DNA of 64,000 nucleotides. Origin: Chara braunii (Eukaryota > Streptophyta > Charophyceae > Charales > Characeae). Positions 43,575-55,620 of the stretch are shown piece after piece. The translations under genes were made by a program, and so were the position numbers. The DNA is taken from contig BFEA01000046.1 in assembly GCA_003427395.1 (NCBI GenBank), positions 2,754,509 to 2,818,508 on the forward strand, read 5' to 3'. Each line of letters opens with the position of its first letter. Positions within the stretch are counted from its first letter, which is position 1. The notes below the pieces were generated by a model. The model had not been told where the DNA came from. It made no database searches and worked only from the letters and a program-made list of their open reading frames with translations.

Positions 43575-45695
43575 AGAGTAAGGGAAAGGGGGAGTCACGG
43601 ACTTACCTGCGGTTGGCCCCTCAATGTTGTTTCCTACGATAGAATGAGCAAAATTCAATGAATGTACTGCTATAATGTGGAAATATACACGGCCCAGGTT
43701 ATTTGGATTTCCCAGGCGCCTGTCTGTGAGCCAAACTACCGAGGTAAATACGTTTTCTTTTTATTTTTTTTTTGTTTCCGTTTTTTTTTTTTTTTTTTTA
43801 CTTTTTGGTTGTTTCCCCTTTTGATTAGTGGTTGTTGGGAACGTGGAAAACGAAAGAGGTTGGGACGAGGCAACGAGGGAAAACGGCCTCTTGAAAACAA
43901 AAGCAAGGGAAAAAAAATATTTTCAGGTTGTGTGGGAGCAAGCTCAGCTCCGCACTTAGAACAACGAGAATAGTGGTGGCGACGCGAGATCTAGAATCTC
44001 GCGGCACTCGACACGCGCGTGAAAAAGACATCAAGGAGATTGGAGAAATTGGAGGGAGAGAGGGAGAACGTGGGAGTTAGGAGGAGGGGGTCCTACTCCT
44101 CCCAACTTGACAACTGTCCTCCTCGTTTTCAAGGGAGGGCAGAGCAAAAGGTGGAAGGGTTGTGGCATGCAACAACATGCATCTGGCTGAGGTATGAGTC
44201 AGGTGTAGTATAGTTAGAATTAGTTTTATTTTATTTTTCTTTTGTTTTGTTTTCTTTATTCTTGTGAGAACACTTGTCCTCACGGGGTGCTACGTCTGGC
44301 AAAAACTGCCAGAGGTAACTGTCAGACTTTCATTTTTGGAGGGAGCCTGAAAATTGAGGGGTCATAGAGGAAAAGGGTAAGTACAAGCTTTTCCCCGATG
44401 TATCTACCTTGGGAAAAGGGTCCGGGTACATCAAACTGAAAGGGGTTGTATCGCTCCAACCCCATATGAGAAAAATAAAAGAAAAGCAGTTTCAAAAAGG
44501 TCACGACCTCACCTATCTCGTGAAATTCCGAGATAGTTGAGGACGAAAAAAGAAAAAAAAATAGGACAGTTAAAGAAACGACCCCCACTAAGGTTATGCC
44601 TGTCGTGCGGCCACAGTTCGCCCTTGATCTTGGCCAGATCAAGGGCTCACTGTGAGCCCGCAATTTTGCCTAGGGGCTGGAGTGATGTCCCCAGGTGCCA
44701 ACACAGAAAACACTCGTGCTGCCAGTGTGTGGCAAGCACACTTTAGTGTTGCTGGGCTGTTGGAGGAGCTACCAGAGGCAACGTGGGAGGAGGATGGAGG
44801 TCTGCAGTGGAGTGATAGAGAAGTAAGGCAGCCATAGTCGGGGTAGGGAGCACACTGCTCTACTTCCCTCTGGCAGGTGTTGGTCTAGTGGAGGGGCACT
44901 CGGGACTCTGCGGGACAAAGGGGGCATGACAGGAGGTTGTTTTGGGCTTGGACTTTGTCCAGGGCCCAAAATTTTATTAATTTGATGGTGGTTTTCAGCG
45001 GCAATGACGAGACATCAGGACTTCACCGACGGTGGTACCGGTGGGCAGACCTCAGCAGGCTGTTTTCCCACTTTTGAGGGGAAATGCTGTCGAAAATTTT
45101 CAGCGTCATCGACAACCACTTTTACAACATTATGCTGCCGACATTGGGGTTCGTCAGACAGACACTAAGTGGAGGGAGACTGCAGAATATTTTTTGTGCG
45201 ACGAGGGGCTTGCTGTCAACATCAGTAAAGGGGGAAATTGCAACGTGACTATTGTGGCGGTAGGGCAGACGACACTGGAGGTATCGGCGATAGTCTGTCA
45301 ATTGGACCAGGTTTGTCAAGGTGGAACGACATTTCGTTTTTTTTTTCGTATGTGCGCGCCGGCAGTAGCGAGGCCATTGAACATTGACCTAGTGACATCT
45401 TTTGGGACCGACGAGGCATGCGATTAGAATAGGCGGTGCCGGTAGAATCGACACTCGTGAACTTTTTTTTTTTTGTGAGGCTTGGTAAAAGTGGTTTGGC
45501 GGGCGTCATCATTTGGTGCTTGAGGAATAGTGCAGGACCACCTGGGACTAATTGGGACCAGTTGACATTGATGTGGGACCAGTGCGTTTTATTTTTCTTT
45601 GGGACGTGTGCGGCTCGTCATTTTCACACTTGGGGTTATCACATATGGGATTTGAAAGTCGGGAACGAAGTGGGACTAGCTGTTGGTCTGAAACT

Positions 45696-46421
45696 TGCCT
45701 TGGGACTTCGGTTTTCCTCGACGACGAGTATATTTTACTTGACTTTCTTAAGTGAGTCGGGGGGTGTTCGTCACCACTTCACTTAAGGTCAATTGATTGA
45801 CTCAAATTCCTTTTCACCCCTGTATGAACTCACACCTTGCTTGGTCTTGTTGGTTTTGAATGTTCAAAAGGAAGGTTGAGTAAAGCGTGTGTGGTCATGC
45901 ATGTGAAAAGTGGAATCTAACGAGAGTATGGGTTGCTGAATTTTTTGGACCTGTGGTTGTTTTTGTGTGTGCAGGTAAGTAGAAGGATGTTTGCAAAGGA
46001 GATTGATTATGCCTATTTGAGAAAAAGGAAAAGGATTGTGTTCTTTTTACTTCTCACCTGCCTTGGGACTTCGGTTTTCCTCGACGACGAGTATATTTTA
46101 CTTGACTTTCTTAACTGAGTCGGGGGGTGTTCGTCACCACTTCACTTAAGGTCAGTAGATTGACTCAAATTCTTTTTCACCCCTGTGTGAACTCACACCT
46201 TGCTTGGTCTTGTTTGTTTTGAATGTTCAAAAAAAAGGTTGAGTAAAACGTGTGTGGTCATGTATGCGAAAAGTAGAATCTAACGAGAGCACGGGTTGAT
46301 GAATTTTTTGGACTTGTGGTTGTTTTTGTGTGTGCAGGTAAGTAGAAGGATGTTTGCAAAGGAGATTGATTATGCCTATTTGAGAAAAAAGAAAAGGATT
46401 GTCTTCTTTTTACTTCTCACT
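45696..46421 (+). repeat. Two-copy tandem duplication, period 363 bp
   Basis: TGCCTTGGGACTTCGG occurs at 45696 and 46059. The two 363-base copies are nearly identical through TTTTTACTTCTCAC, including the donor-like GTGTGCAGGTAAGTAGAAGG in each. The first ends at about 46058. Confidence 0.88.
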
Positions 46422-46897
46422 TGTCTGCATATAAAAACGATTCGCTGTTTTGAAAAACATTAATTATATGTGTACCGTAAAATGAATTCGATTGAAATGA
46501 AGCAGATAAGGTCAAATGAGCTCAGTCTTTTCGTGAGGATTGACCCTTTCTATCCCGAATGACCATATCTACCTATACATATCCAAAGTATTCTCATTTT
46601 TTATCACCTTTGACTCTTTTTGTCTAAATTACCTTGGACAAGAGAGGATGGGAACAACTGAAAAAAATACATGCGTTGAACATGTTTTCTCTTTCAAGGA
46701 AGCATCTAGAGTGGGGGTTCATTGCTGTAGGAGCCGAACCTGTTATCGAACCAAAGTGGACCGTTCTACAGAGAGGTACTTTGTCGATTTGGTGGAGACG
46801 ATCCGACTTCTGAGATCCGAGTCTTCTGCTTGGGCGAGAGAAGGTTAACAATAGTCGTATTTTTCATCACCACTTCAGGACACTCTTCACCACTTCA

Positions 46898-47061
46898 GGA
46901 TGCAGCCTGCCTAAACAAGTGGTTTTCAGGGTCTTCGGACCTTTCACCACTGCATGACCATTCAGGTTTGAAAATCCTGAATGGTACTGAGACCTGAATG
47001 GTCCTGAAGTGGTGAAAGTTCCAAAGACCCTGAAAACCACCTGTTTAGGCAGACTGCATCC
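46898..47061. repeat. 70-bp-arm foldback
   Basis: 46898-46967 and 46992-47061 are reverse complements at 64 of 70 positions by my count, with a 24-base loop. A further direct partial copy of the arm follows at about 47180-47245. The tip can also form ACCATTCAGG/CCTGAATGGT (46957-46985). Confidence 0.85.
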
Positions 47062-48284
47062 TTACGTGGTGAAAGGTGATTTTCATGGTCTTCGGACCTT
47101 TCACCACTTCAGGACCATTCAGGATTTCCAGACTGCCCAAAACTCTCACTTGACCACTTCAGGATACCCTTCACCACTTCAGGATACAGCCTGCCTAAAC
47201 AGGTGGTTTTCAGGGTCTTCGGACTTTTCACCACTTCAGGACCATTTTGGATTTTCAGACTGCCAAAAACTCTCACTTTAGAATTTTCATTCTTGAATTT
47301 TCAGTTACCCGATAACCGCTTGTGGCTCGGGCGAGGAGGAGTACTCAGACCACTTCCTAGAGGGAAAGGCATGCAACACCTTAAGTAATGCACCTGATCA
47401 AAAATCATTCGCAAAACAGTTTGTCATCCCGGAAAACCAAGGATCTGTGAAGACGGATGTGCGTGCCTAATCTTAGGTCGGCGGCAGGTGGAATGAATAA
47501 CTTTGGCAATGTATCTCATCAAGTCAAAACTAAGGTTATTCGACTACCTTGTCAGCTGCATTGAGGTTATTGTCGAAGCCAACTTTTAGTTGGCGGCTTA
47601 TTATGATATTTTGTTTTATCGATTCCGACTCGAGGTGGTCGGATTTTATTTTTATCTTATGTTCATTGTGTGTACCATATGATGATTTGGATTCTTTCAC
47701 ATTGGATTTATATTCCTGTCGACTACGGTCCACTATTTTTTATGTAACTATGTGTGGTTGTTATAACTTTTTTTTAACTAGTGTTTGAAGGGGCAAGGGG
47801 GTTTCACGCTTGGTTGAGACCGTCCTTGTCAACCGGCGTATGCTCCGGACTTAGGAGATCAGCGCCCTAAGGAACGGGCGACGTTGGGGTTCAATAGGCG
47901 TTTTAACCTCGCGTACCTATACTACATCGAGCGAGCAAATGCCCTCGGTTGACCCACCTCTGCAACTGCATGTAAACATTTTCGCACGTGGGTCGGTAGC
48001 TCGGTAGGGATACACCCCTAAGGTTGGTGACAGGCCCTTAGGGAAGCAAGTTATGCCCCGAGGGAACCTATCATATCGTACGGGACGGCGGGAAGTAGAG
48101 TTGGCACACCTGGTTACAGCGACGAAAGGACGACGTGACTGCGACTGTTTAGGTGGTTTGCGGTGTTAATTATGCGTCATCCCCAGTTATCTCCAACTTT
48201 TCATTTAAACTCCCACGTGACATGGTCGGGGTGGCTCTCGCCTTTCGCGAGAAAAGGGCGGGGCTGATGCGCTCGACACCGCAA

Positions 48285-49090
48285 CTTCGATTTTTGACTT
48301 TTTATAGTGTAGTATATTTTATCTCTCTTGTTTGACAATTTTTCTACTGCTATCTAAATTGCTACTTTGATTCTTGCTCATACTACCGTTATACATGTGT
48401 TTTGTCTCTCGTCTCTCAAAGTTTGAAAGTTTAGGTCAATCTTCCACTTGGAAGTAAATCACAAATTTGATTCTTGCTTTTTCTAATGTAGTGTGCTTTA
48501 TCTCTCTTGTTTTTTTAATTCTTCTAGTACTATGTAAATCGCTACTTTGGTTCTTCCTTACACTAACTTTGTGCATGTGTTTTGTATCCTTTATCTTCAA
48601 GTTTTGATCAATCTTCCATAAGGAAGTAAATCATAACTTTGATTCTTGCCTTTTTCTAATTTAGTGTGCTTCATCTCCCTGGTTTTGTGCATAGCATGTA
48701 AATCACCACTTTGGTTCTTGTTGATACTAGCCTTATGCATGTGTATTGTCTCTCTTTTCTCCAAGTTTTGATCACTCTTCCACTTGGAAGTAAATCGCAA
48801 CCTTGATTCTTGTTTTTTTAGTGCAGTGTGTTACGTCTCTCTTATTTTGTCCATTATTCCACTACTACGTAAATCGCTACTTTGGTTCTTGACCATATTA
48901 TCCTTGTGCATGTGTTTTATTTTTTCTCTATCAAAGTTTTGATTAATCTTCCACTTGGAAGTAAATCGTAACTTTTATTCTTACCTTTTTCTAGTGTAGT
49001 ATGCCTCATTTTTCTTGTTTTGTTTATTATTCCACTACTATGTAAATGACTACTTCAGTTTTTGCTCATACGAGCCTTGTGCAAGTGTTT
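48285..49090 (+). repeat. Tandem repeat, period about 170 bp, five units
   Basis: GAAGTAAATC followed by ACAA, ATAA, GCAA or GTAA occurs at about 48451, 48623, 48787 and 48959. Each unit also has TCAATCTTCCACTTG and TGCATGTGTTTTGTC. It starts just after the CGACA end of the preceding unit. Confidence 0.85.
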
Positions 49091-49500
49091 TGTCTAATCT
49101 CACTCATGCATTTTGTCAATCCTTCACTCAGTGATTTTTCGCTTCACTCTTGGTTGCTTCACTTGTCATGTGCAAGTGTTTTGTTAGGTGTTTCTCATGC
49201 ATTTCGTCAATCCTTCACTTTTTGATATTCTACTTCACTCTTGGTTGCTTCACTAGTCACGTGCAAATGTTTTGTCTAGTGTCACTCATGCATTTTGTCA
49301 ATCCGTCACTTGCTGATGACCGCTTAACTCTTAGTTGCTTCACTAGTCATGTGCAAGTGTCTTGTCTAGTCTCATTGATGCATTTTGTCAATTCTTCACT
49401 TCGTGATGTTCCGCTCCACCCTTAGTTGCTTTATTTGTCATATGCAAATGTTTTGTCTAGTTGCACGCTTGTGTTAGGTCTCTCGTTTGGTGACGTTCCG
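49090..49500 (+). repeat. Tandem repeat, period about 90 bp, five units
   Basis: Units contain CATGCATTTTGTCAATCCTT and TTGGTTGCTTCACTAGTCA. Distinct from the 170 bp array but directly abutting it. Confidence 0.83.
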
Positions 49501-50590
49501 CCTCACTCTTGGATGCTTCCACTTATCATATATATATGGTAAGACTGCGTGCTTGAAACAGTTTGTCCCCTTGTGCTCTATTTGGCCAACACTTCACCCC
49601 CTGTGCTTTATTGAACATCGCTTCACCCACCCCGTGCTCTATTTGAACACCGATTCACCCCCCGTGCCTTATTTGAACACAACTTTATCCCCCCCCACTC
49701 CTTGCTCTATTTGAACGCCACTTCTCCCCTCCCCATAACAAGTGTCGGGAATCATGTCCCCTATGAGTTCAAGTTATGTTTGCCTACCCTCCTTATGTAC
49801 TATTTGAATCCCGTTGATTCAACTCTAGACAAACTAAAATTGTGTTTTCCATACTCAAAAGTCGGCGGTGCAATAGGAAAACATGGGTAAATAAAAGACA
49901 GGTTGTTGCTGCCAGTGATGATTGGATTGCTACTGTTGTTGCTGCCAATGATGATTGGATTGCTATTGTTGCTGCTGTTGCGTGGCCAAGCACTTGGTTG
50001 TTGCTGTTGTTGAAACCGTTTTCTCGTCCCCCGCCAAAGACAGGTTCGAAATGATCAACTGTTAGCGCGACCCAGGGGGCCGGGGCGCCAAGAACGAACC
50101 CCGCCGAACAAAGGGTATGGGGGCTGCGACTTTACAAACCTCATGTCCTAGGCATAGGTAGATGGCCCAAACAATCCCCAGGCCATCTAGGTCCATTTTC
50201 CGACAAAAACAGAAAATGGACTTCTTCGAACTGTTCGCTTAGAGCCTCGGGCGTTGCCCACAAACGACAAGTAGGGGCAAACAGCTAACTTGAGGAGGGT
50301 CATGAGGAGGGGCATATGTAGGATATATACAGAAGGTCTCTGAAGTTGCAGACCTTTCTGATATCGTTTAAATTAACAAACGCAAATATGAGTTTTTTGG
50401 CTTCCCCGCCACTTGAACAATCAACAAAAACAAAAATTTGAGAAATCAGAGTTTTTCGGTAATGTAAGTTTTTGCAAGTCTGAGTTTCAGCACAGTCAGA
50501 GTTTCTGCAGCAAGTCTGAGTTTAGAGAGAATTCAGACATTGGGGTAATGCAAGGAGGGCAAAACCGGAACTTAGAAAGTACCGTAGTCA
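49501..50590. other. Mixed non-coding stretch with twin hairpins
   Basis: 49555-49735 holds a degenerate repeat around CTATTTGAACACC. 49905-49990 is a short (GTTGCTGCC AATGATGATTGGATTGCTA)-type duplication. Two adjacent perfect hairpins lie at 50159-50189 (TAGATGGCC/GGCCATCTA) and 50191-50221 (GTCCATTTTC/GAAAATGGAC). No gene recognised. Confidence 0.55.
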
Positions 50591-52430
50591 ACCCCTCTCC
50601 ACCTTCCTCCTCTGCCCCTATCAACCATCCACCATAGCTAACCACCTCGCGCCTCTTTCCTCCTCCACCTCCATCACCAACCCACCATAACCAACCACCT
50701 CACACCTTCTTCCTCCTCCACCTCCTTCACCCATCCGCCATAGTCAATCACTTCATACCTTCTTCCTCCCCCATCTCAATCACCCATCCACCATAGCCAA
50801 TAACCTCACACCTTCTTCCTCCTCCACCTCCATCACCCATCCACCATAGCCAACCACCTCACACCTTTTTCCTCCTCCATCTCCATCACCTATCCACCAT
50901 AGCCAACCACCTCACACATTCTCCCTCCTCCACCCCGCTCACCCATCCACCATACCCAACACCTCACACCTCCTTCATCCTCCACCTCCGTCACCCATCC
51001 GCCATAGCTAACCATCCCCAATCTTCTTCCTCCTTCATCTCCTTCACCCATCCACCATGGTCAACCACCTCACACCTCCTACCTCCTTCACCTCCATCGC
51101 CCATCCACCATAGCCAACCACCTCACACCTTCTTCCACCTCCACCTCCTTTATCCATCCACCATAGCCAACCACATGACTCCTCTCTCCTCCTCTGCCTC
51201 CATCGCCCATACGCCATAGCCAACCCCCTCACACCTTCTTCCTCCACCTTCTTCACCTATCCACCATAGCTAACCACCTCACACCTTCTTCCCTCTCCAC
51301 CTCCACCCATCAACTATAGCTAACTGCATCACACTTTTTTCCTCCTCCCCCTCCATCACCCATCTACCTTAGCCGACCACCTCACACCTTCGTCCTCCTC
51401 CGCCTCCTTTAGGCAACCACCTCGCACCTCCTTCCTCGTCAACCACCTCACACCTACTTCCTCGTCAACCACCTCACACCTCCTAACTCCTTCACCTCCA
51501 TCGCCCACCCATCATAGCCAACCACCTCACACCTTTTTCCACCTCCACCTCCTTCACCCATCCACCATAGCCAACCACCTCACACCTCTTTCCTCCTCTG
51601 CCTCCATCGCCCATACGCCATAGCCAACCCCCTCATACTTTCTTCCCCCTCCACCTCCTTCATCCATCCACCATAGCTAACCACCTCACACCTTCTTCCC
51701 CCTCCACCTCCTTCACCCATCAACTATAGCCAACTGCATCACACTTTTTTCCTCCTCCCCTTCTATCACCCATCCACCTTAGCCAACCACCTCACACCTT
51801 CGTCCTCCTCCGCCTCCTTTAGGCAACTACCTCACACCTCCTTCTTCCTCCACCTCCATTACCCGTCCATCATAGCCAACCACCTCACACGTTCTTCCTC
51901 CTCCACCTCCACCTTTCCACCATAGCTAGCCACCTTCCACCTTCTTCCTCCTCCACCTCCTTCACCCATTCCTTATGGCCAACCACCTCACACCTTCCTC
52001 CTCCTCCACCTCCTTTACCTATCCACCATAATCGACCACCTCACACCTCTTTCCTCGTCCACCTCCATCACCCATTCACCATAATTGACCACCTCACACC
52101 TTCTTCCTCCTCCACCTCCTTCACTCATCCACCGTAGTCAACCACCTCACACCTCCTTCCTCCTCCACCTCCATCACCCAGCCACCATAGGTAGCCGCCT
52201 CCCACCTTCTTCCTCCCCGACCTCCTTCACGCATCCACCACGGCCAACCACCTCACAACTTCTTCCTCCTTCACCTCCATCATCCATCCAGCATAGTCAA
52301 CCACCTCACACCTTTTTTCTCCTCCACCTCTATCACCCATCCACCATAGCGGACCACCTCACACCTTCTTCCTCCTCCGTCTCAAGCACCCATCCACCAT
52401 AACCAACCACTACACACCTTATGCCCCCCA
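50590..52430. repeat. Pyrimidine-rich minisatellite, about 30 units of 55-60 bp
   Basis: Units read CATCCACCATAGCCAACCAC, CTCACACCTTCTTCCTCCTC and CACCTCCATCACC. Some units are shortened (51440-51480), and 51060-51420 and 51480-51840 look like a longer duplicated block. ORFs across it are Pro/Ser/His repeats. Confidence 0.93.
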
Positions 52431-52544
52431 CCTTATTCGCCGAGCGACGCCATGTTCAAAGGAATATGTGATTGCGAAACATAGAAGGGGTCTTAGGTAG
52501 GACGGTAGGACATGCAAGGGATAAGTTTTGATTAGACATAAGGA

Positions 52545-52571
<27 letters not shown>
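52545..52571. repeat. (CT)n microsatellite
   Basis: About 13 CT units. Confidence 0.95.
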
Positions 52572-52575
<4 letters not shown>

Positions 52576-54002
52576 CCCCCCTTCTCTCCTTATTTGTTGA
52601 ATCCCCCTCATCTACCCCTCCCATAAGTTTAATCTTCATTGTTCTCTTTTTTTTTTTTTTCTTTTGGGCATGCCACTAACCCTCCCCCATTCACTTGTCC
52701 CATTGTTAGGGGACAAACGGTGAAAGAACTTTTATCGCACTAGGTGGAAAGAGAGGGGAACGGGAGGGATGTCGGTCCCTTGCGCCACCAAGAAGAAAAA
52801 ATTATTGAGGATTGAAAGGACCAGTAAGCACAGGGGACTTGAGGGTTGACAAAGTCCCAAGGATTGAAGAAACTTGTTGAGTGAAAGAGAGGTCAGTGGA
52901 CTCGACCAATAGCCCGACTGCATGTGAGAGAAGAAGAGGATGGTTTGGACAATGGAAAGGAATGGAGAAGGAAGAAACCAATAGACAAAGAGAATAGGCA
53001 TGCGGGAGGGATTATGTGTTGACCCCGAATAGGGGTTGTGCTTGTTCCTATATTGCATTGAATGTGCAGGTGAGTAACCGCCTAAGATGTCTTGAGCGGG
53101 ATAACACCCAGTTGGGCTGAGCGGTATAAGGACAGAAGTTGAATGAGTTGTGAACGTAACACTCACATATGAATGAGTTTTATGTTGCATGGCGTTCGCA
53201 CTTTGAAAGAAAATGTGGTTTGAATGGTTGGATGTCTGCGGGAGCGACGGATGGTCAAAAGGGTCACTAAATCACGTATGGGCAGGACCCCGAAAGGACT
53301 AACGGGTGTAATGAGATGCGACGTGAAATGTGATTGATGCATGAAGATAGAGGAAGCAAGCACTTAAATCGGTTTGAGGCTCGAGCAGAGGGCGCCCTAG
53401 TGAGGCGACAACGGTCATCGTGACTTAATCAACATGCCTAAGTCGAGGGGCGGCTCTCTACCTTGATGACGCCGTTAGACAATACACTTAGTGAATGGAT
53501 GCGTGACCCAAGGAGACGTTTGGCCTATGCATAGAAGATACACTTTCAAAGGACTCTCTGGACTGCTTGAGTATTGGAAGGAGCGATTGTATGCGGACAT
53601 AACAAAGTATCAAGAAAAGGACCCTTGCGAAGAATCACTGAGACTACCCACCTCGCGCGAGAGTTAAGCTACATCCCCAATCTCAAAGTTCTCTCGCTCG
53701 TTGGCCCACCTCTATTCATCTCAAAACACTTGGTGGGGGTTGACTCTGTGACGAATGGCTCCGCGCCCTGAGCATGAGCGTGGGCGGAGCCGAGCCAACT
53801 TAGACCCGATGAAGGGTCGACTTAGGCTCGAAAGTCTATCAAGGTGGGGCCCTACACAATGCCTTCTCTACTTCCTTGGAGGCGAACCTCCACGATCTTC
53901 CCATTGTTTTCTTGATACCCTACTTCCGTACTGCCTGCTCTCTTCTGCCGGTTTTTTTTTTTTTTTTATTACTGGTCTCCGCTTAGCTTTCTTCGGTGTA
54001 TT
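52572..54002. other. No gene seen
   Basis: ORFs on either strand (for example 52732-53190 on -) show no domain. If the GIY-YIG protein to the right was followed by a reverse transcriptase, it should lie here on the minus strand. I see none. Confidence 0.45.
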
Positions 54003-55620
54003 TCATACCTTAATAGATCTTAGGTTGCCCGACAGTGACCAGTGCCTTATCAATGTGCTATTGACAAATTTTAATTTTGCATGATCTTCACTAGTGAATA
54101 AAGGCAGCGCGACATATTGGTGAGCACCCATCTTTCTTAACCAGTTGTATAACTGCGTCCTTCGCTTAGTCCTTTTCTGCCCTTGACTGAAATGCTCTCA
54201 CCAATACGCCCACAACCCTCTCTTAGTTAGACCGATGTATATTTGCTTATAGCATAAGGATATTAACATATACACATAACTCGTTGGCTCCGATAGCTCC
54301 AATTTCCCTTTTTCCACGTCGTCCCACCAATAGTCTAAAGATTCCTCTCCCCATTTCAAATACCTTTCCAAAATCAGCCCCCTTGTAGCCGCACGAAGAA
54401 GCCCTTCATCTATTTTACACTTACTGTTATTATATAATCTATGATCGCACAGTCGTTTGATCACCTTAAGGTAGTCGTCGTGACAACAAACTCCTCATTC
54501 AGATTCCTCCTCGAAGTATGATGATTCGAATCCGAAAAATTCCAAAATACTCTCGTCCTTGACTTTCTTGATGACAACTTCTTTGGTATCGTTCGTCTTA
54601 GTGGGTGTTGTCGACAACAATGAGATATTCGATGGATTATAGGTCACTACCGATTTCGGGATAACCTGCCTCTTGATGGCCAATTCACGGTTTTCATATG
54701 CCACCTTCTCGCGCCGACATGCTTCATTGAGTTCATCGATGGTCAATGCATTATAGAGGTTATGGAAGTCTAGCTCAGATTTCTCCTTACCACCAACACA
54801 ACATGACGTCAAGATGTGCTTAAGTGAGGGATCAATTTTTAATGGTGCGCTCGTCGTACCAGGATCCGTGCTAGGTTCACTCTTAAGTTGCTCTATATGC
54901 GTTTCTGATTCCTCTGTCAATTTGGCGTTCGATTTCTAGACTATTCCCAACTAGCAATTTTGAACCCCGCTTCCGTTTTTCCACCATGTTTAACTTTATC
55001 GCCATCATTCTCAATGTTAAGAGTTCCTCGTCCTCCACTTCGTAAGCAAAACCGAGGGTCTCCAAGGTGATCAGACATTACAGTCACTCCTTTTCGGCCT
55101 CAGGCCTACTTATCTTAACTATCGTTTTTTTTTTTCTTTTCTTGTACATCTCTCTTTCTTTCTCCCGATCCTTACGCATCTCGCTTCGCACTATTCATAG
55201 TAACTGAGCATCACGCTCCGCCTTAAGCCCCATTTGCTCTTCATATCATGACAATCTTTTATTCTCTCTCAGACGCCCCTCCTCCTCTTCCTTATGTTGT
55301 CTCGACTCCTTTGCTTCACGCTTTACACGAAGTCTTCGTTCTTCCGCCATCTGTAGGAAATACTCCTGCATTAGTGCATTAGTGACATCTACTATCTCAC
55401 TTATTTCGCTGCCACTCTCTGTCGACCGGCTCTTTCGAGCCATCGTATTCATGCTCGTAGTAGTCAGTTTTCTCGTACTCATCGGAGCTGATGTTTGCGA
55501 TGATGGTACAAATGTACGTCAGAGCGCCCTCACCGGCCATAACTTCCCACAATCCCGAGTGAAGTGACCGCCTTCTCCACACTTGTAATATATTTTATTG
55601 TCTGGCAGCAATCCCCCACT
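54003..55620 (-). pseudogene. Zinc-knuckle, coiled-coil, GIY-YIG retroelement-like protein
   Basis: Minus-strand remains of one protein. The N-terminal knuckle YYKCGEGGHFTRDC (55549-55590) has its first Cys replaced by Tyr. A charged, Glu/Arg-rich coiled coil follows (MAEERRLRVKREAKESRQH, about 55280-55350). After a frame loss near an A-run at about 55125-55135 come a middle region (DFHNLYNALTIDELNEACRR) and then a GIY-YIG nuclease-like domain: SYVYMLIS (about 54278) and KQIYIGLTKRGL, then, past a TGA, EHFSQG, RRTQLYNWLRKMG and STLIRHW, ending at 54003. TGA codons interrupt at 55519, 55246, 55195, 54495 and 54198. The last falls next to EH, where GIY-YIG enzymes have an Arg before the conserved His. 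The catalytic Glu expected before LIRHW is not obvious. GIY-YIG nucleases occur in Penelope-like elements, but no RT is adjacent, so the element class is open. Confidence 0.68.

Larger units (their letters stand above)
42510..48278 (+). mobile_element. Long LTR-like unit of a related family
   Basis: Begins TGTCGGAGCCGAAACCC, with an imperfect form of the start hairpin (ACCCTTACAAAGGT), preceded by GGTCCGGGAATGT as at copies A and B. Ends GATGCGCTCGACA at 48278; the last 490 bases resemble the end block of copy B (AGCGAGCAAATGCCCTCGGTTGACCC compared with AACGAGAAATGCCCTCGGCTGGTCC). Total 5.77 kb. It lies downstream of the second Gag, so it is probably that element's 3-prime LTR. Flanks GAATGT and CCGCAA show no target duplication. 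The interior holds simple-sequence runs, a two-copy 363 bp duplication and a foldback. ORFs inside, including 45032-45427, match nothing I know. Confidence 0.68.

Noticed and set aside
43350-43658. ORFs with long Arg-Glu or Ser-Leu stretches
   Set aside because: They read through the (GA)n run at 43494-43574.
45032-45427. 131-codon + ORF of balanced composition
   Set aside because: It lies inside the 42510-48278 LTR-like unit, matches nothing I recognise and has no neighbours to support it. Kept only as a remark in the unit's entry.
48279-48300. Primer binding site after the CGACA end
   Set aside because: Bases following the ends at 28563, 32340, 33577 and 48278 do not begin with TGG or another tRNA 3-prime complement, and they differ from each other.
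52085-52402. Pro/Ser/His-rich ORF of 105 codons
   Set aside because: Translation of the CT-rich minisatellite.
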